A stretch of DNA of 25,516 nucleotides from contig NZ_CALHHX010000208.1 of NCBI RefSeq assembly GCF_938030685.1, forward strand, positions 1 through 25,516. The letters run 5' to 3'. Under the pieces are notes generated by a model that was not told the origin of the DNA, ran no database searches, and saw nothing but the letters and a program-made list of their open reading frames with translations. Positions 6,684-14,206 of the stretch are shown here, in pieces. This DNA is from an uncultured Campylobacter sp. Its GTDB lineage: Bacteria; Campylobacterota; Campylobacteria; Campylobacterales; Campylobacteraceae. How positions within the stretch are numbered: position 1 is the stretch's first letter; each line of letters opens with the position of its first letter. Both the position numbers and the translations under genes were made by a program.

Positions 6684-9056
6684 ATGAAAGTAATCAAACG
6701 CAACGGCAGAACCGAGGAACTTGACGTAAGCAAGATCAAAAAATACACGAGCGAGGCGGTAGAGGGGCTGGAAAACGTAAGCCTTAGCGAGCTTGAGGTG
6801 GACGCAAAGATCCAGTTTCGCGATATGATCACCACAGAGGAGATCCAACAAACCCTCATCAAAACCGCAGTCGAGAAGATCGACGTGGACCGCCCGAACT
6901 GGACCTTCGTCGCCGCGCGGTTATTTTTATACGATCTGTATCACAAAGTAACGGGCTTTAGCGGTTACAACAACCTGCGAGATTACTTCGCTCGCGGCGA
7001 GGCGGCGGGCCGCATAATGCTCGGGCTTAAGGAAAAATACGATCTTGAGGATCTAAATTCTTATTTGCAGCCGCAGCGCGATTTGCAGTTTAACTATCTT
7101 GGCATTAAAACGCTTTACGATCGCTATCTAATCAAAGATAAAAGCGGCGCGCCGATCGAGCTTCCGCAGCAGATGTTTATGGCGATCGCGATGTTCCTCG
7201 CGCAAAACGAGCTTGACTGCCAGAGCTGGGCGAAAAAATTTTACGATCTCATATCTAAATTTGAAGTCATGCTGGCTACTCCGACGCTTTCAAACGCCCG
7301 CACGACGCGCCATCAGCTAAGCAGCTGCTACGTGGGCTCCACGCCCGATAATATCGAGGGAATTTTCGATAGTTACAAAGAGATGGCGCTTCTGAGCAAA
7401 TTCGGCGGCGGTATCGGCTGGGACTGGTGTAAGGTGCGCGCGATGGGCGGCAGCATCGACGGGCATAAAAACGCCGCAGGCGGCATCATCCCATTTTTAA
7501 AGATCACCAACGACATCGCCGTCGCCGTCGATCAGCTGGGCACGCGCAAGGGTGCTATCGCCGTGTATATCGAGCCGTGGCATATGGACGTGAGCGACTT
7601 CCTCGATCTGCGCAAAAACTCGGGCGAGGAGAGACGCCGCGCGCATGAAATTTTCCCCGCGCTGTGGATAAACGATCTGTTTATGAAAAGACTTCAAAGC
7701 GGCGGCAAATGGACGCTCTTCGATCCTGCGGAGGTAAGCGATCTGAGCGATCTATATGGCGCGGAATTTGAAGCACGCTACGAGCAGTACGAGGCCGATG
7801 ATAAAATTTCAAAATCCACCATCCTGGCAAAGGAGCTTTGGAAGAAAATTTTAACGAGCTACTTTGAGACCGGAATGCCGTTTTTATGCTTCAAAGATAA
7901 CGCCAACCGAATCAATCCAAACGCGCATCAAGGCCTCATCAGAAGCTCAAATTTATGCACGGAGATCTTTCAGAACACGGCGCCGAACCACTACAAAATC
8001 AAAGTCGTTTTTGCCGACGGCAGCGAGAGGCTGTTTGAGGAAAACGAAGATGTGGCGACCGACGCGGGCATCGTAAAAAAGGCGAAAAAGATCACCGCGC
8101 TAGACACGCTGGGCGGCAAAGAAATTTTTATCGTAGAAAAGGGCTGCAGCGAGGGCGCGACGGCGGTTTGCAACCTCGCAAGCGTAAATTTAAGCAAAAT
8201 CAACAGCCGCGAGGAGATAGCTCGCGTGATGCCGATCGCCGTGCGAATGCTCGATAACGTCATCGATCTAAATTTTTACCCGCACGCCAAGGTCAAACAT
8301 ACCAATCTAAAAACCCGCGCGATAGGGCTCGGCGTAATGGGCGAGGCGCAAATGCTGGCCGAGCGCGGCGTGAAGTGGGGCAGCTACGAGCACTTCGAGC
8401 TGATCGATAGGATAATGGAAAGCGTGAGCTTTAACGCGATCAAGGCAAGTTCAAATTTAGCCGTAGAAAAGGGCAAATACCCTGATTTTGCGGGCTCAAA
8501 GTGGAGCGAAGGAATTTTTCCGATCGATTTAGCGAACGAAAACGCCAAAGCGCTCGTTAAGCGCGGCGGGCTTTTTGAGCAGAGCGGCTGCGACTGGAAC
8601 GGACTGCGCGAGAAAGTAAAGCGCGACGGCATGCGAAACGGCTACCTGATGGCGATCGCGCCGACATCGAGTATCAGCATACTCGTAGGCACCACGCAGA
8701 CGATCGAGCCGGTGTATAAGCGCAAATGGTTCGAGCACAACCTAAGCGGCATGATCCCGGTCGTCGTGCCAAATTTAAGCCCGAAAACGTGGCAGGCGTA
8801 CGTACCTGCATACGAGCTCGATCAGCGCCTACTCGTAAAAGCGGGCGCCATCCGCCAAAAATGGATCGATCAAGGTCAGAGCCTAAATATCTTCATGAGC
8901 CTGGATAAGGCAAGCGGCGGCTATCTGAGCGAAATTTACACGCTCGCGTGGCAGCTGGGGCTAAAATCGACCTACTACCTGCGCTCCGAAAGCCCAGATA
9001 GCGAGAAGCTAAACAACATCGCGGACCGCTCAATCGAGTGCGAAGGGTGTCAGTAA
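6684..9056 (+). CDS. nrdA: Class I ribonucleoside-diphosphate reductase, alpha (large) subunit
   Basis: A 790-residue enzyme reducing ribonucleoside diphosphates to deoxy forms together with a radical-generating beta subunit (no nrdB in this window). An ATP-cone lies at about residues 1-90 (KRNGRTEELDVSKI). The active site has Cys215 (LSSCYV), the N-x-C-x-E motif as Asn423/Cys425/Glu427 (SNLCTEI) and Cys496 (AVCNLASVNL). The radical-transfer tyrosines are in TYYLRS, and the C-terminus ends CEGCQ, the swinging redox pair. About 70 residues lie between the SNLCTEI and CNLASVNL motifs, clearly more than in E. coli NrdA. AAGGAA precedes the ATG. The stop is only 25 bp before the methyltransferase ATG. 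Confidence 0.96.
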   Translation: MKVIKRNGRTEELDVSKIKKYTSEAVEGLENVSLSELEVDAKIQFRDMITTEEIQQTLIKTAVEKIDVDRPNWTFVAARLFLYDLYHKVTGFSGYNNLRDYFARGEAAGRIMLGLKEKYDLEDLNSYLQPQRDLQFNYLGIKTLYDRYLIKDKSGAPIELPQQMFMAIAMFLAQNELDCQSWAKKFYDLISKFEVMLATPTLSNARTTRHQLSSCYVGSTPDNIEGIFDSYKEMALLSKFGGGIGWDWCKVRAMGGSIDGHKNAAGGIIPFLKITNDIAVAVDQLGTRKGAIAVYIEPWHMDVSDFLDLRKNSGEERRRAHEIFPALWINDLFMKRLQSGGKWTLFDPAEVSDLSDLYGAEFEARYEQYEADDKISKSTILAKELWKKILTSYFETGMPFLCFKDNANRINPNAHQGLIRSSNLCTEIFQNTAPNHYKIKVVFADGSERLFEENEDVATDAGIVKKAKKITALDTLGGKEIFIVEKGCSEGATAVCNLASVNLSKINSREEIARVMPIAVRMLDNVIDLNFYPHAKVKHTNLKTRAIGLGVMGEAQMLAERGVKWGSYEHFELIDRIMESVSFNAIKASSNLAVEKGKYPDFAGSKWSEGIFPIDLANENAKALVKRGGLFEQSGCDWNGLREKVKRDGMRNGYLMAIAPTSSISILVGTTQTIEPVYKRKWFEHNLSGMIPVVVPNLSPKTWQAYVPAYELDQRLLVKAGAIRQKWIDQGQSLNIFMSLDKASGGYLSEIYTLAWQLGLKSTYYLRSESPDSEKLNNIADRSIECEGCQ

Positions 9057-9081
9057 ATTTGTCTATATTAAAGGAGTTAAT

Positions 9082-9972
9082 ATGATAGTCAATCAAGATA
9101 TAAAAACATTTTTAAAAACTTTGAAAGATCAAAGTATCAATTTGATAATTACTTCCCCACCATACAATATGGGTAAAGCATATGAAACAAAGACTAGTAT
9201 TAAAGAATATTTAAAAATACAAAAAGAAGTAATAGCCGATCTTATTAGGGTATTAAAAAACGACGGTAGTATTGCATGGGAAGTCGGGAATTTTATTGCT
9301 GATAAAGAAGTTTTTCCACTTGATTTCTATTATTATGAAATTTTTAAAGAATTTGGATTAAAACTTAGAAATAGAATAATATGGCGTTTTGGACATGGAC
9401 TTCATGCAAGTTCTAGATTTAGCGGCAGATACGAAACCATACTTTGGTTTTCAAAGAGCGACAAATACACATTTAATTTAGATAATGTGCGCATAGCTGC
9501 AAAATACCCAGGCAAAAGGCATTTTAAGGGCGACAAAAAAGGCCAATTATCTGGTAACCCTAAAGGTAAAAATCCGTCAGATATCTGGGATATTGTTGTT
9601 AACGATTGGGATAAAGAAATTTGGGACATAGTAAATGTTAAAAGTAATCATGTAGAAAAAACACTTCATCCTTGCCAATTTCCAGTCGAACTTGTAGATA
9701 GGCTGATTTTAGCTTTAAGTAATGAAGGAGATGTTGTCCTTGATCCATTTGGTGGTGTTGGCTCTACTTTGATTAGCGCAGTTAAAAACAATCGAATAGG
9801 CATTAGTGTAGATAAAGAAAAAGAATATTGCAAAATAGCAGAGCAAAGGCTAGAAAAGTTGAAAAATGGAACTTTAAAACTACGAGAGGCGGGGCAGCAA
9901 ATTTATGTTCCAAAGAACGATAGCATAGCAAAAATTCCACAAGAATGGAAAGGACAAGGAGCATATCAATGA
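9082..9972 (+). CDS. Type II DNA methyltransferase, beta class, probably N4-cytosine, RGATCY
   Basis: A 296-residue amino-methyltransferase. Catalytic motif IV, TSPPYN (residues 24-29), precedes the AdoMet-binding motif I, LDPFGGVGST (220-229), with the target-recognition region between: the beta-class order. The SPPY form is usual for N4-cytosine enzymes, though some adenine enzymes have it. The partner nuclease is BstYI-like, so the expected target is RGATCY, protecting host DNA. AAAGGAG lies 7 bp before the ATG. Its stop overlaps the nuclease start (ATGA). The pair is much more AT-rich than nrdA, with codon use rich in AAA, ATA and TTA, indicating acquisition by transfer. Confidence 0.92.
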   Translation: MIVNQDIKTFLKTLKDQSINLIITSPPYNMGKAYETKTSIKEYLKIQKEVIADLIRVLKNDGSIAWEVGNFIADKEVFPLDFYYYEIFKEFGLKLRNRIIWRFGHGLHASSRFSGRYETILWFSKSDKYTFNLDNVRIAAKYPGKRHFKGDKKGQLSGNPKGKNPSDIWDIVVNDWDKEIWDIVNVKSNHVEKTLHPCQFPVELVDRLILALSNEGDVVLDPFGGVGSTLISAVKNNRIGISVDKEKEYCKIAEQRLEKLKNGTLKLREAGQQIYVPKNDSIAKIPQEWKGQGAYQ

Positions 9973-10580
9973 AAATAAAATACATACATTCTCATTTAAA
10001 TGGATTAGAATTTTTACAAGTACACCATAAAGATAGATGGAAAGAAATTAAACAAGTTATAAAAAATTTAAATGCAAACAACTATAAAACAAAAATTTCC
10101 AAAGAAAAAGGTAGACAGAATAATTTACTTTATAATCCATCCGAAATCAATAAGACTTTTAAAACAAATTTTAATAATCTTGGATGGGAAGAAAGTAGAC
10201 AAACATACTATTTAACCCCTGATCAAGATTTAGCATATGAAACAATGTCGCTTCCGTCAGAACAGCAAAAATCTATAATTGAAGCAAGGAATAAAATAGC
10301 TTATATGTCGTATAATCAGACGGATTTTTTAAAGGATAGAATCGCTATTGAAGTCCAGTTTGGGAAATATGCCTTTGTAGCCTATGATTTATTTGTGAAA
10401 CATATGGCTTTTTATATAGCAAATCAAATTGATGTAGGCATAGAGATAATCCCAACAAAAGCAATGTGTACTGAAATGTCAAGTGGTATAGCTTACTATG
10501 AGGGTGAGGTTTATAATGTTTATAGGCAAGGTAGAAACACACCAGCAGTTCCGCTTGTTTTAATAGGGATAGAACCTTAA
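9969..10580 (+). CDS. BstYI-like type II restriction endonuclease (R^GATCY)
   Basis: A 203-residue nuclease of the BglII/BstYI group. It matches my recollection of BstYI over most of its length, including HLNGLE near the N-terminus, NQTDFLKDRIAIEVQFGKY, YDLFVKHMAFY, EMSSGI and the ending PLVLIGI. Active-site spacing is that of BglII and BstYI: Asp119, Glu128 and Gln130 (D-x8-E-x-Q). BstYI cuts R^GATCY, so the same or very similar specificity is predicted. The ATG overlaps the methyltransferase TGA and has AAGGAG 7 bp upstream; an in-frame upstream ATG at 9945 lacks such a site. Methyltransferase-first order with translational coupling makes sense for a toxic nuclease. No truncation is seen. 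Confidence 0.93.
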   Translation: MKIKYIHSHLNGLEFLQVHHKDRWKEIKQVIKNLNANNYKTKISKEKGRQNNLLYNPSEINKTFKTNFNNLGWEESRQTYYLTPDQDLAYETMSLPSEQQKSIIEARNKIAYMSYNQTDFLKDRIAIEVQFGKYAFVAYDLFVKHMAFYIANQIDVGIEIIPTKAMCTEMSSGIAYYEGEVYNVYRQGRNTPAVPLVLIGIEP

Positions 10581-10599
10581 TTTTTAAAAATTTTATCTG

Positions 10600-10890
10600 T
10601 TCTCCCCATTCGATAGCAGCTTGAAATTCAATAGCCAAATATAAACTCCTTGTGCAGTATCACCAAAATTTGGCTATTGGAGGTCTAATTAAAATAAAAT
10701 TTTGCAAAAAATCCATCGCATATTGTGGTATTGCCCTTTTCTTGAAGTACAAAATTTTATCCGGTTCAAACACCAATTCCTCTTTATTGTTATCAAGGCG
10801 GCAGCCAGTAGATGTAGCCCAAGCAGAATATTTACATTCTTGACAAGACAAGCACTGGCCTGCACCGCAAAGAGATAAAAAGGGGTTCAC
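10600..10890 (-). pseudogene. Decayed fragment of a DUF3137-like membrane-protein gene
   Basis: The minus strand is clearly related to the middle of the intact gene at 17667-18581. The fragment has VFEPDKILYFKK where the intact copy has VFELDKILHLKK. Then, after a 1-nt deletion shifts the frame, it has DGFFAKFYFN-stop-TSNSQIL versus DGLFAKFDFSETFDSQIL, then an EFIFG match, and then another stop or shift. At least one frameshift and two stops are present. The 5' part (NPFLSLCGAGQC...) matches only loosely, and regions for the N-terminal membrane segments and the C-terminus are missing. It ends close to the restriction gene's 3' end, so the restriction module may have landed in or beside this gene. 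Confidence 0.7.
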
Positions 10891-11282
10891 ATAATTTATT
10901 TAGAAAGATTGTACATAACGGCAATATGTCATCATCATAGACCATAAGCTTTAGCCTCATTGTATAGTCGACTGGGTCATAGATATGGGGGCCTGAACGG
11001 CGGGAAAGACAATAAGATATTTAAGGAAAAGTCTTAAATCTCGAGAGCAATTCTATCATTTAGCGTCATCGGTTTCATTTGACGAAATTGAAGCGTTTGA
11101 ATTTTAAGCGCTAATTTGAGCCTATATTACTTAAATTTCAATGCTTGTGTAGGAGTTTGGGGTTGAAAAACAGATCCGCCACTTTGTGTTGAGGAGGTTT
11201 TAAATAATAAAAATCAGGTAACATGGTTATTTGTTTAATTAAGTGTAAAAGTACAATAAAAAAATTTATCTACTTAGAATTT
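10891..11282. other. Gene-free spacer between the restriction module remnant and the GTPase gene
   Basis: About 390 bp, AT-rich. The minus strand at about 10850-11020 has a short open stretch with protein-like composition (RRSGPHIYDPVDY, then MVYDDDILPL) but no start or family I recognise; it may be remnant coding sequence. The remainder shows no ORF. A short palindrome (TAGAAATTCTA) followed by a T-run on the minus strand near 11250-11280 may help terminate the GTPase transcript. Confidence 0.35.
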
Positions 11283-13040
11283 CTATAAATCTAGCGCTTT
11301 ATTCGCAAGTAAAATTTCCTCCTCTATCCCTCGCCCGATGAAAACCAAAAAATTATCACAGCGTTTGCGGTCGCTAAAAGGCGTTATCTCAAATTTACCG
11401 TTTACGAACTGCACGACGTATTGTGCTTCATCATCTTTGAAGCTCGCAAGTCCCTTGATGCGGTAAAAATTTTCCGGTATGTCGCTCATAAATTTGATGA
11501 AATTTTGTCTATCGATGCCCTCGGGAAGGTCTTTTTTAAACGAGACTATTCCCTCGTCTTCGTGCGTTGCATGCATCTTGCCCTCGAGCAGGACGGACGC
11601 CATATAGGAGGTGTCGCTCTGGCGGTAGAGCAGGTAGTTTGGATTTAGCTCGGCGCCCACCGTCTCGAATATCTCGGCGCAGCGGTTGTTTTGGATCAAA
11701 GCTTGTCGTATCCGCTCCTTCTGCTCGCTCGAGATCAGATCGATTTTATTGAGCACTATGACGTCGGCGGCCTTGATCTGCTCGAGCATTATTTTTGATC
11801 TGCCCCGCTCTTTTAAAAAATTCGCCCCATCGACGACGGTGACGATGGCACATAGATTGACCTCGTCTTTGATCTCGTTTAGCTCGCTTAAGATATTGAA
11901 AGGATTGGCGACGCCAGTGGTTTCAAGCACGATGCTGTCGGGTTTTTTGGGCTTAAGCTGCGAGATCGCGAGCTTGATCTGCCCCGCCATGGAGCAGCAA
12001 ACGCACCCCTCGTCAATCTCTACGAGTGCGTATTTGGCGTCCAGCAGCGCGCCGTCGAGGCCGATTTTGCCGATCTCGTTTTGGATGATGCCGGTAAATC
12101 TATTTTGCGCCGTCTCGTGCTCGATGAAATTTTGGATAAATTTCGTCTTGCCCGAGCCCAGATAACCGGTAATGATGAAAAAATTCGGCCGCTCGCCGCC
12201 TTGCATAAAAATTTGCTTTTTATCCTCTTTAGCTAAGCGCAGCAAAAATTTAGACAACGCTGCCGAGCCGGATAGCTTCTTAAAGGATTTATCGTTAAAT
12301 TTAAAGCATCCGTCACCCGCGTCCTCGCCGTAGATTAAGTTTACAAAAATTTCGCCGCAGAGCGGATCTGCTTTGCTTTTTAAATTTCGATCTTTGTCGT
12401 AGATCACGGCGCGAGCCGCTTTTTTGTAAATTTCAAAGCTCTCGTAGCGCGGCTCGTAAATTTTACAAAGCGCGATATGCAAAAAGTTCATAAACGCAAG
12501 CGATACCCTAAAGCAGGGGAAATTTTTATCGAGCCCCTCTTTTGCGATGATCTGCTTGCCCTCTACGCAGACGCCGTCCTTTGCGTACGACCTATCTCTG
12601 AGCTTTGTTTTAAAAGATAGCGCTATGTCCCGCTCTTGCGGTTTTAAGTAGATCGTAGCGACGCAGAAGTTATTTAAAAGCTCCTCGTGCGCGGAGAAAT
12701 TTCGCACTTTTGTTAAAAACTCCGGCCCTCCGGCTAAAACGGCTTCAAAAAGCGAGACGTTGTCTAGCAGCTCGTCATTTGCGGAGGGGAAATAATAAAG
12801 CTCAAATACGCCCGCATCCTCTTTTACCTCTCGTAAAACGATACCGTAAATTCCGCTGTAAAAGCCAAATTTTATACTCCAGCATTCGTTAAAATAGTTC
12901 CCCTTATACATCCCCTGATACCTGCTTGAGGATTTTACGTCGCTATCGTAAAGAGACTTCATCAATATACATCTCATAAGCGACTTGTAATCCTCAAACG
13001 AGTATTTAAATTTCAAAGGGAAAATATCTTGAAATTCCAT
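11283..13040 (-). CDS. G3E-family (CobW/COG0523-like) GTPase with long N-terminal extension
   Basis: About 585 residues from the ATG at 13040; an in-frame TTG 12 bp upstream (overlapping the previous stop) is the alternative. The C-terminal half is a metallochaperone-type GTPase: Walker A GYLGSGKT (292-299), the metal-binding CVCC (346-349), ETTG (373-376) and guanine-specificity NKID (431-434), followed by a CobW_C-like domain ending near the C-terminus. The first ~285 residues are not part of the family and match nothing I recognise; they contain several cysteines and aromatic-rich segments. COG0523 proteins deliver zinc, cobalt or other metals to client enzymes. It directly follows a Tat-exported metallo-hydrolase gene (4-bp gap), the obvious candidate client. 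Confidence 0.88.
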   Translation of the reverse strand: MEFQDIFPLKFKYSFEDYKSLMRCILMKSLYDSDVKSSSRYQGMYKGNYFNECWSIKFGFYSGIYGIVLREVKEDAGVFELYYFPSANDELLDNVSLFEAVLAGGPEFLTKVRNFSAHEELLNNFCVATIYLKPQERDIALSFKTKLRDRSYAKDGVCVEGKQIIAKEGLDKNFPCFRVSLAFMNFLHIALCKIYEPRYESFEIYKKAARAVIYDKDRNLKSKADPLCGEIFVNLIYGEDAGDGCFKFNDKSFKKLSGSAALSKFLLRLAKEDKKQIFMQGGERPNFFIITGYLGSGKTKFIQNFIEHETAQNRFTGIIQNEIGKIGLDGALLDAKYALVEIDEGCVCCSMAGQIKLAISQLKPKKPDSIVLETTGVANPFNILSELNEIKDEVNLCAIVTVVDGANFLKERGRSKIMLEQIKAADVIVLNKIDLISSEQKERIRQALIQNNRCAEIFETVGAELNPNYLLYRQSDTSYMASVLLEGKMHATHEDEGIVSFKKDLPEGIDRQNFIKFMSDIPENFYRIKGLASFKDDEAQYVVQFVNGKFEITPFSDRKRCDNFLVFIGRGIEEEILLANKALDL

Positions 13041-13044
13041 GCTT

Positions 13045-14196
13045 TTATCCAAATTTAACCTTATCGCCGTTGCCTAGATAATCGGACGTTTTAGTTCTAA
13101 ATCTAGCCGTGCCTTTTACGATCGGATAGCCCTCGCGGACGAATTTTTGCACGGTCAGCAGACCCGTGCAGTGGTTGCACGCCATGACTTGGTAGTTCCA
13201 TCTTTTAAGTCCGATAACCAGATCGTCGTATTTAGGATCCCAGTCGTCAAACGGCGAGATATGAAGTCCGCCGTAAAGACCATAGAGCTGATCGTTGTCG
13301 TATTTTAGCTCTTTGTATGCGGAATCAGAGAATGTAATAATACCCTGATGACAACATCCCGTAATGCTCACAAGACCTTTGTCTTTGACATTTACGAATA
13401 TTGATTGTTCGCCAAAAACCCTCGTAATGATAGGGCAATCGTAGCAAAACGTACACATTCCGGGCTCGATCTCATTTCTGCCCTTTTTAAACACTACAAG
13501 CTCGCCTTTATGACCCGAATCCTTGATATATTGTCTGCCCTCCGGGTAAAATCCTTCGTGTATGATGATCCTGATGTCGGGCTTATACTTTAAAACGACG
13601 GGTAGCGCCCAAAAGTGATCGTAGTGCTCGTGCGACATTATGAGGGTGTCTATTTCGCCGCTTTGTAGCATCTTATCGATCCCCTCCCGCTTAAAACACT
13701 CGTGCATCCATTTGTAGGACCAGCCGCAATCAAGCAGATATTTTTTCTTTTCTCCGTTTAGACGCTCTATCTCTATGAGAGCAGAGTAGCCGCCCGCGTT
13801 ATCGGGATTTACGGAAAGTTTTTTGGTTACCTCCCACGCCTCATCGATCTTATCGGGTAGAAGATGCTTGATTTGTGAAATTCCCTCTTCGTAGCTGCCT
13901 TTGGCAAGCCCTTTGCCGTTACCAAACGGTGGCCAGTTAAATAGATATTGATTGACCAGCAGCCCGCCTGCGCCTTTAATATCTCCCATCAGCATCGAGT
14001 TATCAAACCAGCTCGTTTCGGAGATATTGGTAATTTCTACGCTTTTAATCGCGCCAAAATCGGTCATCTTTCGCACTTCATCGGGAAGAAAAAATTCTCT
14101 CGCAGGAGAGTATGAAAACACTCCCATCGATGCGAGCGCGCCGAGTCCTATGCCTGCCGCACCACCTTTTATAAAATCTCTTCTAGCTTCATTCAT
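13045..14196 (-). CDS. Tat-exported MBL-fold metallo-hydrolase, dihydropterin-phosphate synthase-like
   Basis: 383 residues. The N-terminus has a twin-arginine signal, ARRDFIKGGAAG, then a hydrophobic stretch, implying export of the folded, metal-loaded enzyme. Metal ligands of the metallo-beta-lactamase fold are present: SHEHYDH (His189, His191, Asp193, His194), GCCHQG (His283), YGGLH (His312) and NHCTG (His342). The GC(C/S)H..G, GG(L/F)H and H-C-T-G trio is typical of the group named after the archaeal dihydropterin-6-yl-methyl-RFAP synthase, not of beta-lactamases. Substrate unknown. An unusual run of cysteines (MCTFCYDC) lies near residues 248-254. AAAGGA precedes the ATG. It sits between the membrane-protein gene (10-bp gap) and the GTPase gene. 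Confidence 0.85.
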   Translation of the reverse strand: MNEARRDFIKGGAAGIGLGALASMGVFSYSPAREFFLPDEVRKMTDFGAIKSVEITNISETSWFDNSMLMGDIKGAGGLLVNQYLFNWPPFGNGKGLAKGSYEEGISQIKHLLPDKIDEAWEVTKKLSVNPDNAGGYSALIEIERLNGEKKKYLLDCGWSYKWMHECFKREGIDKMLQSGEIDTLIMSHEHYDHFWALPVVLKYKPDIRIIIHEGFYPEGRQYIKDSGHKGELVVFKKGRNEIEPGMCTFCYDCPIITRVFGEQSIFVNVKDKGLVSITGCCHQGIITFSDSAYKELKYDNDQLYGLYGGLHISPFDDWDPKYDDLVIGLKRWNYQVMACNHCTGLLTVQKFVREGYPIVKGTARFRTKTSDYLGNGDKVKFG

Positions 14197-14206
14197 CTCA
14201 GATCCT

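Noticed and set aside
10345..10638. 97-codon minus-strand ORF over the end of the restriction gene
   Set aside because: Mostly antisense to a well-supported endonuclease; its 5' end coincides with the DUF3137-like pseudogene in a shifted frame.
13045..14196. Reading the MBL-fold protein as a beta-lactamase
   Set aside because: The GCCHQG, GGLH and HCTG motifs fit the dihydropterin-phosphate-synthase group, and the lactamase-specific arrangement is absent.
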